6,105 nucleotides of DNA from Sulfurimonas sp. (GTDB lineage: Bacteria > Campylobacterota > Campylobacteria > Campylobacterales > Sulfurimonadaceae), in contig NVXO02000010.1 of NCBI GenBank assembly GCA_002733945.2, positions 55,066 to 61,170 of the forward strand. The letters are read 5' to 3'. Positions 1 to 6,105 of this stretch are shown one piece after another. Every line of letters starts with the position of its first letter. Within the stretch, counting starts at the first letter, position 1. Below the pieces are notes generated by a model. That model ran no database searches. It worked only from the letters and a program-made list of their open reading frames with translations, and was not told the DNA's origin. The translations under genes were made by a program, and so were the position numbers.

Positions 1-882
1 CTAATATCTTGCTAAATGATAGTAAACATTATAGCGAATGAGTGTTTTCTCTTTAGGTCTTGGATAGCGACTATATGCATACTCTATAGTCTCTTTTGTT
101 GTATCATCAAGTACATAATAACCACTTTTTGAGAGAAACTTAAAGTCTGTCATATCACCATTTGGATGTAGATAAAACTCTATGACATTACTTCTGTTTA
201 CATTGAGGTCATGGGGTAGGTTTACTCTTGCAACACGTGATAAAACCTGTTGTGTAATGCGTCTCATTATCTCTTGGTTATCAATGATATACTGCTGTTG
301 TCCAGGTGTGAGTTTACCAAACTCTTCTCCATACAACTCTTTAATGTCTTGAGAAATATTTCCGCCATTAGCCATTTTCTTTTTGACTATTTTTTCTTCT
401 TTATCTGATTTGTCTTCTAGCATCCAAGCTAGAGGGTCGTCATTTTTTGGTTTTTTGGTTTTATTGAGGTCTTTTTTCTTCTCTATTAATGGTATAAATG
501 GTTTAACGGGAGGTAGTGGTTCTACTTTTAGTTTTGGTTGTGTTTTTGGTTTAGGTTGTGTCTTTGGCTTATTTAGTTTTGGAATCTTTTTAGCTTGTTT
601 AGGCTTAAGTTTTACAAGTGGTTTTACAATTTTTTTAAGTTGTTTGCCTTTTGGCATAGGTGGGGCTTTTGTTTGAGGTTTGGGTTTGTTTTTATTTAAA
701 CCAGACTCTTTATACTTTTTAGGAAGTTCTTTAAGACTAATTTTTATTTTATTTTCTTCTTGTTTTGGCTTTGGAGGAGTAGGTGTGAGTGTTCCCAAAA
801 TCCAAAAGAGTAAAACAAATAGTAAATGGATAAGAAGTGCAACAAAAAGAGCAAAAGTAGATCTGTTCAAATAAATTTCCAT
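1..882 (-). CDS. TonB/TolA-type energy transducer (TonB C-terminal domain protein)
   Basis: Probable inner-membrane-anchored periplasmic protein that transmits proton-motive force from an ExbB/ExbD or TolQ/TolR motor to the outer membrane. Counting from the ATG at 882 it has 293 residues. A short cytoplasmic start is followed by one membrane helix at about 10-30 containing His19, the position of the essential TonB/TolA membrane histidine. Next come a Lys/Pro-rich spacer at about 34-148, an acidic then basic helical linker at about 149-220, and a TonB C-terminal domain at about 222-291 with an NVIEFYLHPNG strand and an aromatic-Pro motif, SRYPRP, near 271-276. The stop codon is at the window edge, so the gene is complete. 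An in-frame GTG at 933 would add 17 residues. I prefer 882 because it puts the usual short tail before the helix, although 882 lacks a good ribosome site. It is divergent from the efflux operon; no exbB, exbD or tolB is visible. TonB versus TolA role is undecided. Family call is firm, partner unknown. Confidence 0.85.
   Translation of the reverse strand: MEIYLNRSTFALFVALLIHLLFVLLFWILGTLTPTPPKPKQEENKIKISLKELPKKYKESGLNKNKPKPQTKAPPMPKGKQLKKIVKPLVKLKPKQAKKIPKLNKPKTQPKPKTQPKLKVEPLPPVKPFIPLIEKKKDLNKTKKPKNDDPLAWMLEDKSDKEEKIVKKKMANGGNISQDIKELYGEEFGKLTPGQQQYIIDNQEIMRRITQQVLSRVARVNLPHDLNVNRSNVIEFYLHPNGDMTDFKFLSKSGYYVLDDTTKETIEYAYSRYPRPKEKTLIRYNVYYHLARY
532..567 (-). repeat. Two tandem 18-bp units encoding PKTQPK twice
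   Basis: Units 550-567 and 532-549 match at 16 of 18 bases and encode residues 106-111 and 112-117 of the TonB-like protein. The unit length is a multiple of three, so copy-number change would lengthen or shorten the Lys/Pro spacer without a frameshift. Such repeats are common in the periplasm-spanning part of TonB proteins. Confidence 0.8.
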
Positions 883-898
883 TTTTAGAATTTTATGA

Positions 899-927
899 AT
901 TATAGCTAAGCAATGATTAATATACAA
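899..927 (-). promoter_or_regulatory. Candidate promoter for the TonB-like gene
   Basis: On the minus strand a perfect TATAAT lies at 904-899 and a partial -35, TTGTAT, at 927-922, with the ideal 17-base spacing. Transcription would begin near 892, about 10 bases before the ATG at 882, giving a very short leader with no ribosome site. If it is real, the GTG at 933 cannot be the start from this promoter. AT-rich DNA produces such boxes by chance, so this is tentative. Confidence 0.4.
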
Positions 928-936
928 AACCACTTC

Positions 937-948
937 CCTTAACCTTAA
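937..948 (+). repeat. Tandem hexamer CCTTAA x2 upstream of the pump promoter
   Basis: Two perfect adjacent copies of CCTTAA occupy 937-942 and 943-948, followed by the related GCTAAC at 949-954. They cover the place where a -35 element for the TATAAT at 965 would lie. They could be an activator or repressor half-site array, or chance. On the minus strand the same bases supply the AAGG that could serve the GTG at 933. Confidence 0.4.
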
Positions 949-964
949 GCTAACATTGATGGTG

Positions 965-970
965 TATAAT
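965..970 (+). promoter_or_regulatory. Promoter -10 box for the efflux operon
   Basis: A perfect TATAAT lies 39 bases before the start codon of the TolC-family gene, predicting a start of transcription near 977 and a leader of about 33 bases. No good -35 hexamer is present at 16-18 bases upstream (ACCTTA and neighbours), which is normal for sigma-70 promoters of Campylobacterota but could also mean an activator is needed. It is the only strong -10 candidate before the operon, and the genes that follow leave no room for another promoter in intergenic DNA. Confidence 0.6.
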
Positions 971-987
971 TGTTTTACAAATACAAT
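969..987. promoter_or_regulatory. Candidate operator: ATTGT-N9-ACAAT interrupted palindrome
   Basis: Perfect 5-base arms ATTGT (969-973) and ACAAT (983-987) flank nine bases. A nested TTGT-TTT-ACAA palindrome lies at 970-980. The site overlaps the end of the -10 box and the expected transcription start, where a TetR- or MarR-type repressor of an efflux operon would commonly bind. No regulator gene is in the window. The arms are short and the DNA AT-rich, so chance is a serious alternative. Confidence 0.3.
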
Positions 988-1009
988 GACACTTTAGGAG
1001 TAAAATTAT

Positions 1010-2347
1010 ATGCGACATTTTGCGCTAATAAGCTTAACAGCTTTATCCTTACAAGCTATGAGTCTTAACGAAACCATCTCTTATACTTTAGAACATAACA
1101 ATGCCTTACAACAGGCAAATATTTCAGTAGAACGTTCAAAAACTTTACGTGATTCTAAACAGGGACAAAGGTTTGGTAGAGTTGATGTTTTAGCATCCTA
1201 TGATCACTATAACAACCCTCGAACCCTAGAACCTTTAACTCCCATATCTATCGCTGGTTCACCTGATGGTGCCTACACCATCCCGACTACAAAGGACTTG
1301 TTCAATGTAGGTATCGCATACAATGTGATACTTTTTGATGGGTTTGCACAACAGAGTAGTTATGAAATGTCTGATTTACAATATGAAAACTCTTCGATAA
1401 GAAGTAAACTAGGTCGTGAAGAACTTATATATAATGTACGAAACCTTTATGTTTCTATTTTAGCATTACAAGAGCAGTTAAGTGCACAAGACTTATACAC
1501 GACTTCTCAGGTGAGACTTTTAGAAAGAATTCTTCAAGAGAAAGAGCTTGGCAGTAAGTCAAAACTTGATGTGTTAAAAGCAAAAAGTAGTGCCCAGTCT
1601 AGTCGTTCTCAAGTCGCTTCTTTAGAAGCAAATATATCTACCTTAAAAGCGACGCTAAGTGCTTTGATGGGAGATAAAGAGTTTGACAAAACATCGCCTT
1701 TGAGTATAGTAATAGATAAAAGTAATAAAAATGCTCTAGGGGAGAGTGAAATTAGTTCTCTGGATCGTTACAAAGCAGCAAACTTAAACATTCAAGTAAG
1801 TCAAAAGAAAATAGATCAAGTCTCTGCGGCTAACTATCCTAAGATAGATTTTGGTGCTTACTATGGGGGAAATTTTGGTCCTAATGACACTACAAACACG
1901 GTGCCTTCAACTGGGCAAACTTTGATTAGTGAAGGTGACTGGAACAGTGCTGTGAACTGGCAAGTTGGTGTTCATCTTAAGTGGAATGTACTAGACTTTG
2001 GTTCTACTTCTGCAATGAGTGAAGAGGCAAAACTAGCACTTTTTCAGGCTAAGTTAGAGGGTAATAGTGTGAAAATAGAGATGCGTAAAAATATTCTTAC
2101 TGCACAAAACAACATAAAACTCGCAATAGCTCAGTACAACAATTATTTTGCTCAGTATGAACTACTTAATGAAACACAAAAGATTGAAACAGTTCGTTAT
2201 GAAAACAATGCATTAACTCTCACTGACTTGTTAAACACAGGTGCAAAAAAAGAGTTGACACATGCACAGATGATAAATGCAAAATATAACTATCAAAAAG
2301 CTAGTTACTACTTAGACTACTTACTCGAAAAGGGAGAAACAAAATGA
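1010..2347 (+). CDS. TolC-family outer-membrane efflux channel
   Basis: Outer-membrane channel of a tripartite efflux pump, forming a trimer with a beta-barrel in the outer membrane and an alpha-helical tunnel in the periplasm. It has 445 residues, somewhat shorter than E. coli TolC. A signal peptide spans about 1-18, with probable cleavage after AMS. The two-fold OEP repeat is visible: the strand and turn VGIAYNVILFDGF at 100-112 are matched by VGVHLKWNVLDFG at 319-331, each followed by a long polar coiled-coil helix. The segments ELGSKSKLDVLKAKSSA near 180-196 and RYENNALTLTDLL near the end are the typical family helix turns. It has no cysteine and no lipobox, so it is not a lipoprotein of the OprM type. 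The start is fixed by TAGGAG at 995-1000, nine bases before the ATG. It is first in the operon, and its TGA overlaps the adaptor ATG. Family assignment is firm; substrate is not readable. Confidence 0.93.
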   Translation: MRHFALISLTALSLQAMSLNETISYTLEHNNALQQANISVERSKTLRDSKQGQRFGRVDVLASYDHYNNPRTLEPLTPISIAGSPDGAYTIPTTKDLFNVGIAYNVILFDGFAQQSSYEMSDLQYENSSIRSKLGREELIYNVRNLYVSILALQEQLSAQDLYTTSQVRLLERILQEKELGSKSKLDVLKAKSSAQSSRSQVASLEANISTLKATLSALMGDKEFDKTSPLSIVIDKSNKNALGESEISSLDRYKAANLNIQVSQKKIDQVSAANYPKIDFGAYYGGNFGPNDTTNTVPSTGQTLISEGDWNSAVNWQVGVHLKWNVLDFGSTSAMSEEAKLALFQAKLEGNSVKIEMRKNILTAQNNIKLAIAQYNNYFAQYELLNETQKIETVRYENNALTLTDLLNTGAKKELTHAQMINAKYNYQKASYYLDYLLEKGETK

Positions 2348-3405
2348 AAAAAATAATAACAATTATAGTACTAATAGGTATCGTAGCTACGGCTGTACTC
2401 TTTTTAAAGGGACAAAAACAAGAAGTACAAGATCTTCCTCTACCTAATGTTACTCATTATAGTGTTGAGACAATAGAGACTTCGACTAAAGAGATAAGTC
2501 AAACACGACACTTTCTAGCACAATTATTAGCGACTAAAAGTGCACTGGTAGCATCAAAGTTCTCAGCAAAGATAAAAAAAGTCTATGTACAAGAGAATGA
2601 CATGGTTAAAAAAGGAAAACTGCTTATTGCACTTGACGACAGAGAGACACGTTCTAGCCTAGCTTCTCTTATAAAGCAGAAAAAAGCATTCTCTATAGAT
2701 GTTGATAATGCAAAACGCTCACTATCGCGTAATAAAAAACTTCTTGACATAGAAGCTATATCTCAAGAGAAGTACGACAATGCAAATGTTTTGTATCACA
2801 ACAAACTTACAAATCTTGCTACAACAAAAGAGAAGATAAGACAAGCTGAGGCACAACTGACTTACTTAAACATAAAGGCTCCTTTTAGTGGACGTGTTGG
2901 TAGTATACTTGTTGATGAAGGTAACTTGGCAATTCCAGGCAAACCAATTATCTCTCTTAACTCGGATGATCAAAAACTTATCTTTTCATATGTTACGACA
3001 TCTGAGCCAATATTAGAAGGACAGAAGGTTTTTGTAAATAACAAAGAGATAGGTAAGATTGTAAGTAGATACGACGACGCACAAAATGCTCTACTTGTAG
3101 CAGAGGTAAAAGTGGAAAAACCGCTTCCTTTTGCAAACAAAGCTTTTGTAAATATTGACGTAGTAATAGCTAAAATGCAAGGCTGTAGCATTCCTTTAAA
3201 TGCGATACTTCATCGTAAAAACGAGACATCAGTCATGTTGTACCAAGATGGAGTTTTTAAAGAACATAAAGTTGAAGTACTACTCCAAGACAACATGGAC
3301 GCAATATTAAAAGAGTGTCCCAACTCTCCAATGGCGACAGCAGCCGAAGCAAAACTTTCGATACTGCCAACACTAGGAAAAGTAAACCTGAGTAAGGAGA
3401 AGTAA
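2344..3405 (+). CDS. RND efflux periplasmic adaptor (HlyD/AcrA-type membrane fusion protein)
   Basis: Periplasmic adaptor joining the RND pump to the TolC-like channel. It has 353 residues. A hydrophobic segment at about 4-20 has no lipobox cysteine, so it is probably membrane-anchored by an uncleaved helix. The lipoyl halves lie at about 64-97 (IKKVYVQENDMVKKGKLL) and 174-208 (IKAPFSGRVGSILVDEG), flanking an alpha-hairpin at about 98-173. The hairpin carries R129, L133 and S140, which fit the RxxxLxxxxxxS channel-docking motif of AcrA-type adaptors. A beta-barrel follows at about 212-285 and then a membrane-proximal domain. The C-terminus is unusual: the common GL-x-GD-x-VV ending is absent, replaced by a Cys-Pro then Ala-rich stretch (325-353). 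C281 and C325 are its only cysteines. The start follows AGGGAG at 2331-2336, seven bases upstream inside the channel gene, and overlaps that gene's stop (ATGA), so translation is probably coupled. Confidence 0.92.
   Translation: MKKIITIIVLIGIVATAVLFLKGQKQEVQDLPLPNVTHYSVETIETSTKEISQTRHFLAQLLATKSALVASKFSAKIKKVYVQENDMVKKGKLLIALDDRETRSSLASLIKQKKAFSIDVDNAKRSLSRNKKLLDIEAISQEKYDNANVLYHNKLTNLATTKEKIRQAEAQLTYLNIKAPFSGRVGSILVDEGNLAIPGKPIISLNSDDQKLIFSYVTTSEPILEGQKVFVNNKEIGKIVSRYDDAQNALLVAEVKVEKPLPFANKAFVNIDVVIAKMQGCSIPLNAILHRKNETSVMLYQDGVFKEHKVEVLLQDNMDAILKECPNSPMATAAEAKLSILPTLGKVNLSKEK
3394..3399 (+). promoter_or_regulatory. Ribosome binding site fixing the RND pump start
   Basis: AAGGAG lies inside the last codons of the adaptor gene, seven bases before the ATG at 3407. 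It favours this start over the in-frame ATG at codon 11, which directly precedes the RRP motif before the first membrane helix and would otherwise be plausible. One base separates the adaptor stop from this ATG, so reinitiation by the same ribosomes is likely. Confidence 0.75.
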
Positions 3406-3406
3406 A

Positions 3407-6105
3407 ATGAAGGAATCATCTTCATGGGTCGAAGGTATGCTTAGACGACCATACTTCATATACTCTTTTTTAGTTCTGTTTCTATTTTTAGGAATTGTCG
3501 GATATCAAAAACTTGACCGTAAGTTATTTCCTGACTCAAACTACCCAACTATAGCTATTGTAATAGTTAGTCCTGGCGCTTCTGCAAAAACATTAGCATC
3601 AAATGTAAGTGTACCAGTTGAAGAAGAGTTATATACACTCGCTAAAATCCGTCGTGTTTACTCAACAACGATAGATGAAGTAAGTGTTATAAATGCAGAG
3701 TTTGAGTACGCTAAAGGTATAGATGGTGCCACAAGTGATGTAAGTAACGCTCTTGATAAAATCAAAGGGGATCTCCCTAGTTCTATTTTAGCCCCAAAGC
3801 TTGTGCAGATTACCGCAGCAACAGCTCCTATAATTACTGTAGCTTTAAGTCCTAAAGATGGAGATATCCCTCTCACAGACATTCGCCAACTTGCACTTAA
3901 TCAGATAAAACATCAGATTATTAAACTTCCGGGTATCGCAAACGTTGATGTCTTTGGTGGTTTTGACAAAGAGTTGCAAATCATAGTGGACAAAGAAAAA
4001 CTAGACCAATACGGTTTAGACATTACACAAGTGATGGCAACTATTAATAGTAACAATAAAGATTATGCCATAGGCATTATCACAAATCAGAGAGATCGTT
4101 ATCTTCTAAAGTCTAGTGGTAGACGCGATAGCGTAGCTGCACTTAAGTCGATGAATATTACACCAGATATTAGACTTGGAGACATCTCTAAAATCTACTT
4201 CGGTCATTATGAGAATAGTGCTCTTTTCTTTGGAAACAAAAAAGAAGCTATTGCTATTGCAGTGCAACGTGGAATTGATGCAGATGTTATAAAAAGTATA
4301 GAGTTTGTTGAAAAAGAGTTAGAAGTATTAAAGAAAAAATACCCAGCAATTAACTTTGAAGTAACCGATACGCAAAAAGACACTATCGTTCAGAGTACTA
4401 CAAATATGTTTGAGTCTCTTCGCGATGCGATTATCATGTCTACGATAGTAGTTTTTTTCTTTCTTGCTTCTTTTAGACAGGTTTTAGTGGTATTAATAAC
4501 TATTCCAATAGTGTACTCTTCAACAATTGCTCTCATGTGGATAGTGGGAATTGAGTTTAATATTGTTACCTTAACAGCCATTATTTTAGCACTTGGACTC
4601 TTGCTCGACGATACTGTAGTTGTGATGGAAAATATAGAACGCCATTATCAAGAGGGAAATGACGAGATACATAAAGCTGTGTTCTCGGGAACAAAAGAGA
4701 TTATGTTCGCTGACCTCTCTGGAACGATTACAACTATGATAGCACTCTCACCAATGCTTTTTATTGGTGGGTATCCGCAAACGATTTTTCAACCACTTGT
4801 AGCTACACTACTTTTAGCTTTGGCTGCTTCGTACATCATTTCGGTGACAGCGGTTCCATTGCTCTCTCTTAAAATTTTAACAATTGATTATGCTTGGCTA
4901 TTAAAGGCCGAAGCATTTTTTGAGAAGATATCTGGTCGAGCGAATTTATTTATCGCTAACTTTTTCTCAAATGCACTTAAAGCAGCACTTGATAGCAAAG
5001 CGGTAGCAGTAAGTTATTTTGTAGTTTTAATATTACTGTTTATTGTAAGCGTAAAAGGTGTCATGCCAACTGTCGGTCAAGAGCTTATGCCTCCAATGGA
5101 TACAGGTGGAGTGAAGATCTCAATCGTAGTTGATCCTAACCTTCCTTTGTCTGTGAGTGAGCAGATAGTCAAAGAGGCAGATGAAATCATCTCAAATCAT
5201 GGTGAACTCCTTTACCTTTCATCTGCTATAGGTTCAGAAGCTGGTGTTATGAGTATCGGTAGCGGAAGTGGGATTGACCATATTTCTATTACAGCAACTT
5301 ATGTTGACCGTTATCATAGAGAAGAGAGTATTTGGGAGATAGAGCGTAAACTCCGTCAGGAGATTGCAAAAATTAAAAATATTCATAGTTTAGATGTTAT
5401 GGATTATGGTGCAACAGCTCTTGCAAGCATTAGAGCCAACATAGACGTAACACTCTCGAGTTCAAGTTTCCAAGACTTGGAAAAAGCGGGTTATATGATA
5501 GAAAAAGCGATGAGAAATACTAAAGGTCTCGTCTCAGTATCAAAAACTTGGGATAGAAACAAACGAGTATATGAACTTTCAGTTGATGAGCAAAGAGCAG
5601 CTCTTTACGGACTTAACAGTGCTGAAATAGCACGTCAACTTCAGATTTATATTCGTGGAGCAAAAGCTACCTCTTTTGGTCTTCAAAATAGTAAGGACTT
5701 TGGTGTTAGAGTTTGGATAGATGAAGAGAAAAGAAATAGTGTAAAAATGCTTGATTCAGTACTTCTAACTACAAAAAAAGGGAAAATTCCTCTCTCTGCA
5801 GTTGCGAGTGTAAGTACTTTAGTTGAACCATCTTTGATCACAAGGGAAGGACTAAACTACACTCTTAATGTATATGGATTTAGAGAAAAAGCAGCTATCT
5901 CTCACATTATGAGTGACTTTGAAGAACAAGCAAAAGACATAGTGCTTCCTGATGGAGTGACAATGGAGCAAGCGGGTGATATCTTGCAGTTTAAAAACTC
6001 TGCAGGGCGCATGGTTGGAGCAATTGGATTTGCTCTGATTCTTATCTTTTTTACTCTTGTGACACTGTTTAACTCAGTGAAAATATCTTTAATGATTTTA
6101 GTCTC
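3407..6105 (+). CDS. RND efflux transporter, inner-membrane permease (partial, 3' end outside window)
   Basis: Proton-driven pump subunit of the AcrB/ACR_tran superfamily, expected to be a trimer. 899 complete codons are visible with no stop. Family members are about 1,020-1,050 residues, so roughly 120-150 are missing. TM1 lies at about 16-33, a first periplasmic porter region at about 34-338, TM2-TM6 at about 341-356, 361-380, 388-408, 437-454 and 464-484, and TM7 at about 532-550. The second porter region starts with GQELMPPMDTGG at 557-568, TM8 is at about 869-888, and TM9 begins at the edge. TM4 has the proton-relay pair D401-D402 within LGLLLDDTVVVMENIERH, including E408. This resembles HAE-type drug pumps rather than the DGAVVIVEN-like form of metal (HME) pumps. 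The Lys and Arg relay residues of TM10-TM11 are outside the window. No cysteine occurs in the visible part. It is third in the operon, one base after the adaptor. Family is firm; substrate class is inferred only. Confidence 0.94.
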   Translation, partial: MKESSSWVEGMLRRPYFIYSFLVLFLFLGIVGYQKLDRKLFPDSNYPTIAIVIVSPGASAKTLASNVSVPVEEELYTLAKIRRVYSTTIDEVSVINAEFEYAKGIDGATSDVSNALDKIKGDLPSSILAPKLVQITAATAPIITVALSPKDGDIPLTDIRQLALNQIKHQIIKLPGIANVDVFGGFDKELQIIVDKEKLDQYGLDITQVMATINSNNKDYAIGIITNQRDRYLLKSSGRRDSVAALKSMNITPDIRLGDISKIYFGHYENSALFFGNKKEAIAIAVQRGIDADVIKSIEFVEKELEVLKKKYPAINFEVTDTQKDTIVQSTTNMFESLRDAIIMSTIVVFFFLASFRQVLVVLITIPIVYSSTIALMWIVGIEFNIVTLTAIILALGLLLDDTVVVMENIERHYQEGNDEIHKAVFSGTKEIMFADLSGTITTMIALSPMLFIGGYPQTIFQPLVATLLLALAASYIISVTAVPLLSLKILTIDYAWLLKAEAFFEKISGRANLFIANFFSNALKAALDSKAVAVSYFVVLILLFIVSVKGVMPTVGQELMPPMDTGGVKISIVVDPNLPLSVSEQIVKEADEIISNHGELLYLSSAIGSEAGVMSIGSGSGIDHISITATYVDRYHREESIWEIERKLRQEIAKIKNIHSLDVMDYGATALASIRANIDVTLSSSSFQDLEKAGYMIEKAMRNTKGLVSVSKTWDRNKRVYELSVDEQRAALYGLNSAEIARQLQIYIRGAKATSFGLQNSKDFGVRVWIDEEKRNSVKMLDSVLLTTKKGKIPLSAVASVSTLVEPSLITREGLNYTLNVYGFREKAAISHIMSDFEEQAKDIVLPDGVTMEQAGDILQFKNSAGRMVGAIGFALILIFFTLVTLFNSVKISLMILV

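Noticed and set aside
443..480. Runs of six T (443-448, 451-456, 472-477) and seven T (630-636) in the TonB-like gene as phase-variable tracts
   Set aside because: They are short A/T runs encoding lysines in a Lys-rich spacer. Contingency loci in this phylum typically use longer, mostly G/C, tracts.
383..874. Two plus-strand open frames (383-676 and 680-874) opposite the TonB-like gene
   Set aside because: Their Phe/Gly/Ser-rich translations are the mirror of the Lys/Pro-rich spacer on the other strand. They have no ribosome sites or family resemblance and lie wholly antisense to a convincing gene.
937..990. Possible rho-independent terminator in the divergent gap
   Set aside because: No GC-rich stem followed by a T run is present, and both flanking genes point away, so a terminator is not expected here.
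2970..3425. Minus-strand open frames inside the adaptor gene (2970-3191, 3210-3425)
   Set aside because: They are antisense to a well-supported adaptor and have no recognisable domain; open antisense frames are expected by chance.
3658..4581. Minus-strand open frames inside the RND gene (3658-3882, 4390-4581)
   Set aside because: They are antisense to porter and membrane segments of a clear RND transporter; the translations show no credible protein features.
3407..6105. RND gene as a truncated pseudogene
   Set aside because: The frame stays open to the last base and aligns with the family throughout; it ends only because the window ends, within the TM8-TM9 region.

Overview
The window is AT-rich. 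Its protein style, with Lys-rich sequences, compact overlapping genes, AGGAG-type ribosome sites and a weak -35 beside a clear TATAAT, suggests a Campylobacterota species, perhaps Sulfurimonas-like. That placement rests on overall resemblance; no search was possible. The DNA is almost fully coding and reads as chromosomal. I see no mobile element, CRISPR array, tRNA, rRNA or terminator.

Layout: the left end (1-882, minus strand) carries a TonB/TolA-type energy transducer with an N-terminal membrane anchor, a long Lys/Pro-rich spacer and a C-terminal TonB domain. A short divergent control region (about 883-1009) follows. It holds a good -10 box for the rightward genes, a candidate leftward promoter, a small interrupted palindrome and a tandem CCTTAA hexamer. 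To its right lies a tightly packed plus-strand operon: a TolC-family outer-membrane channel (1010-2347), a periplasmic adaptor (2344-3405) and an RND inner-membrane transporter (from 3407, running off the right edge after 899 codons). The first two genes overlap by 4 bases (ATGA), and one base separates the second stop from the third start.

Together the three operon genes encode a complete tripartite RND efflux pump. The RND subunit takes up substrate from the periplasm or inner-membrane leaflet using the proton gradient, the adaptor bridges, and the TolC-like channel carries substrate through the outer membrane. The channel-adaptor-pump gene order matches the hefABC type of order known from Helicobacter, but orthology is not claimed. 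The visible proton-relay Asp pair (D401/D402) and the lack of the HME-type metal signature favour a hydrophobe/drug-type (HAE) pump. The true substrate cannot be read from sequence. The TonB-like protein also draws on the proton gradient, through an ExbB/ExbD or TolQ/TolR motor not in this window, and is transcribed away from the pump.

No clearly new system was found. The points most worth a second look are the possible operator in the divergent region, the start choice of the TonB-like gene, and an adaptor C-terminus that lacks the usual ending and carries the only two cysteines of the visible pump.
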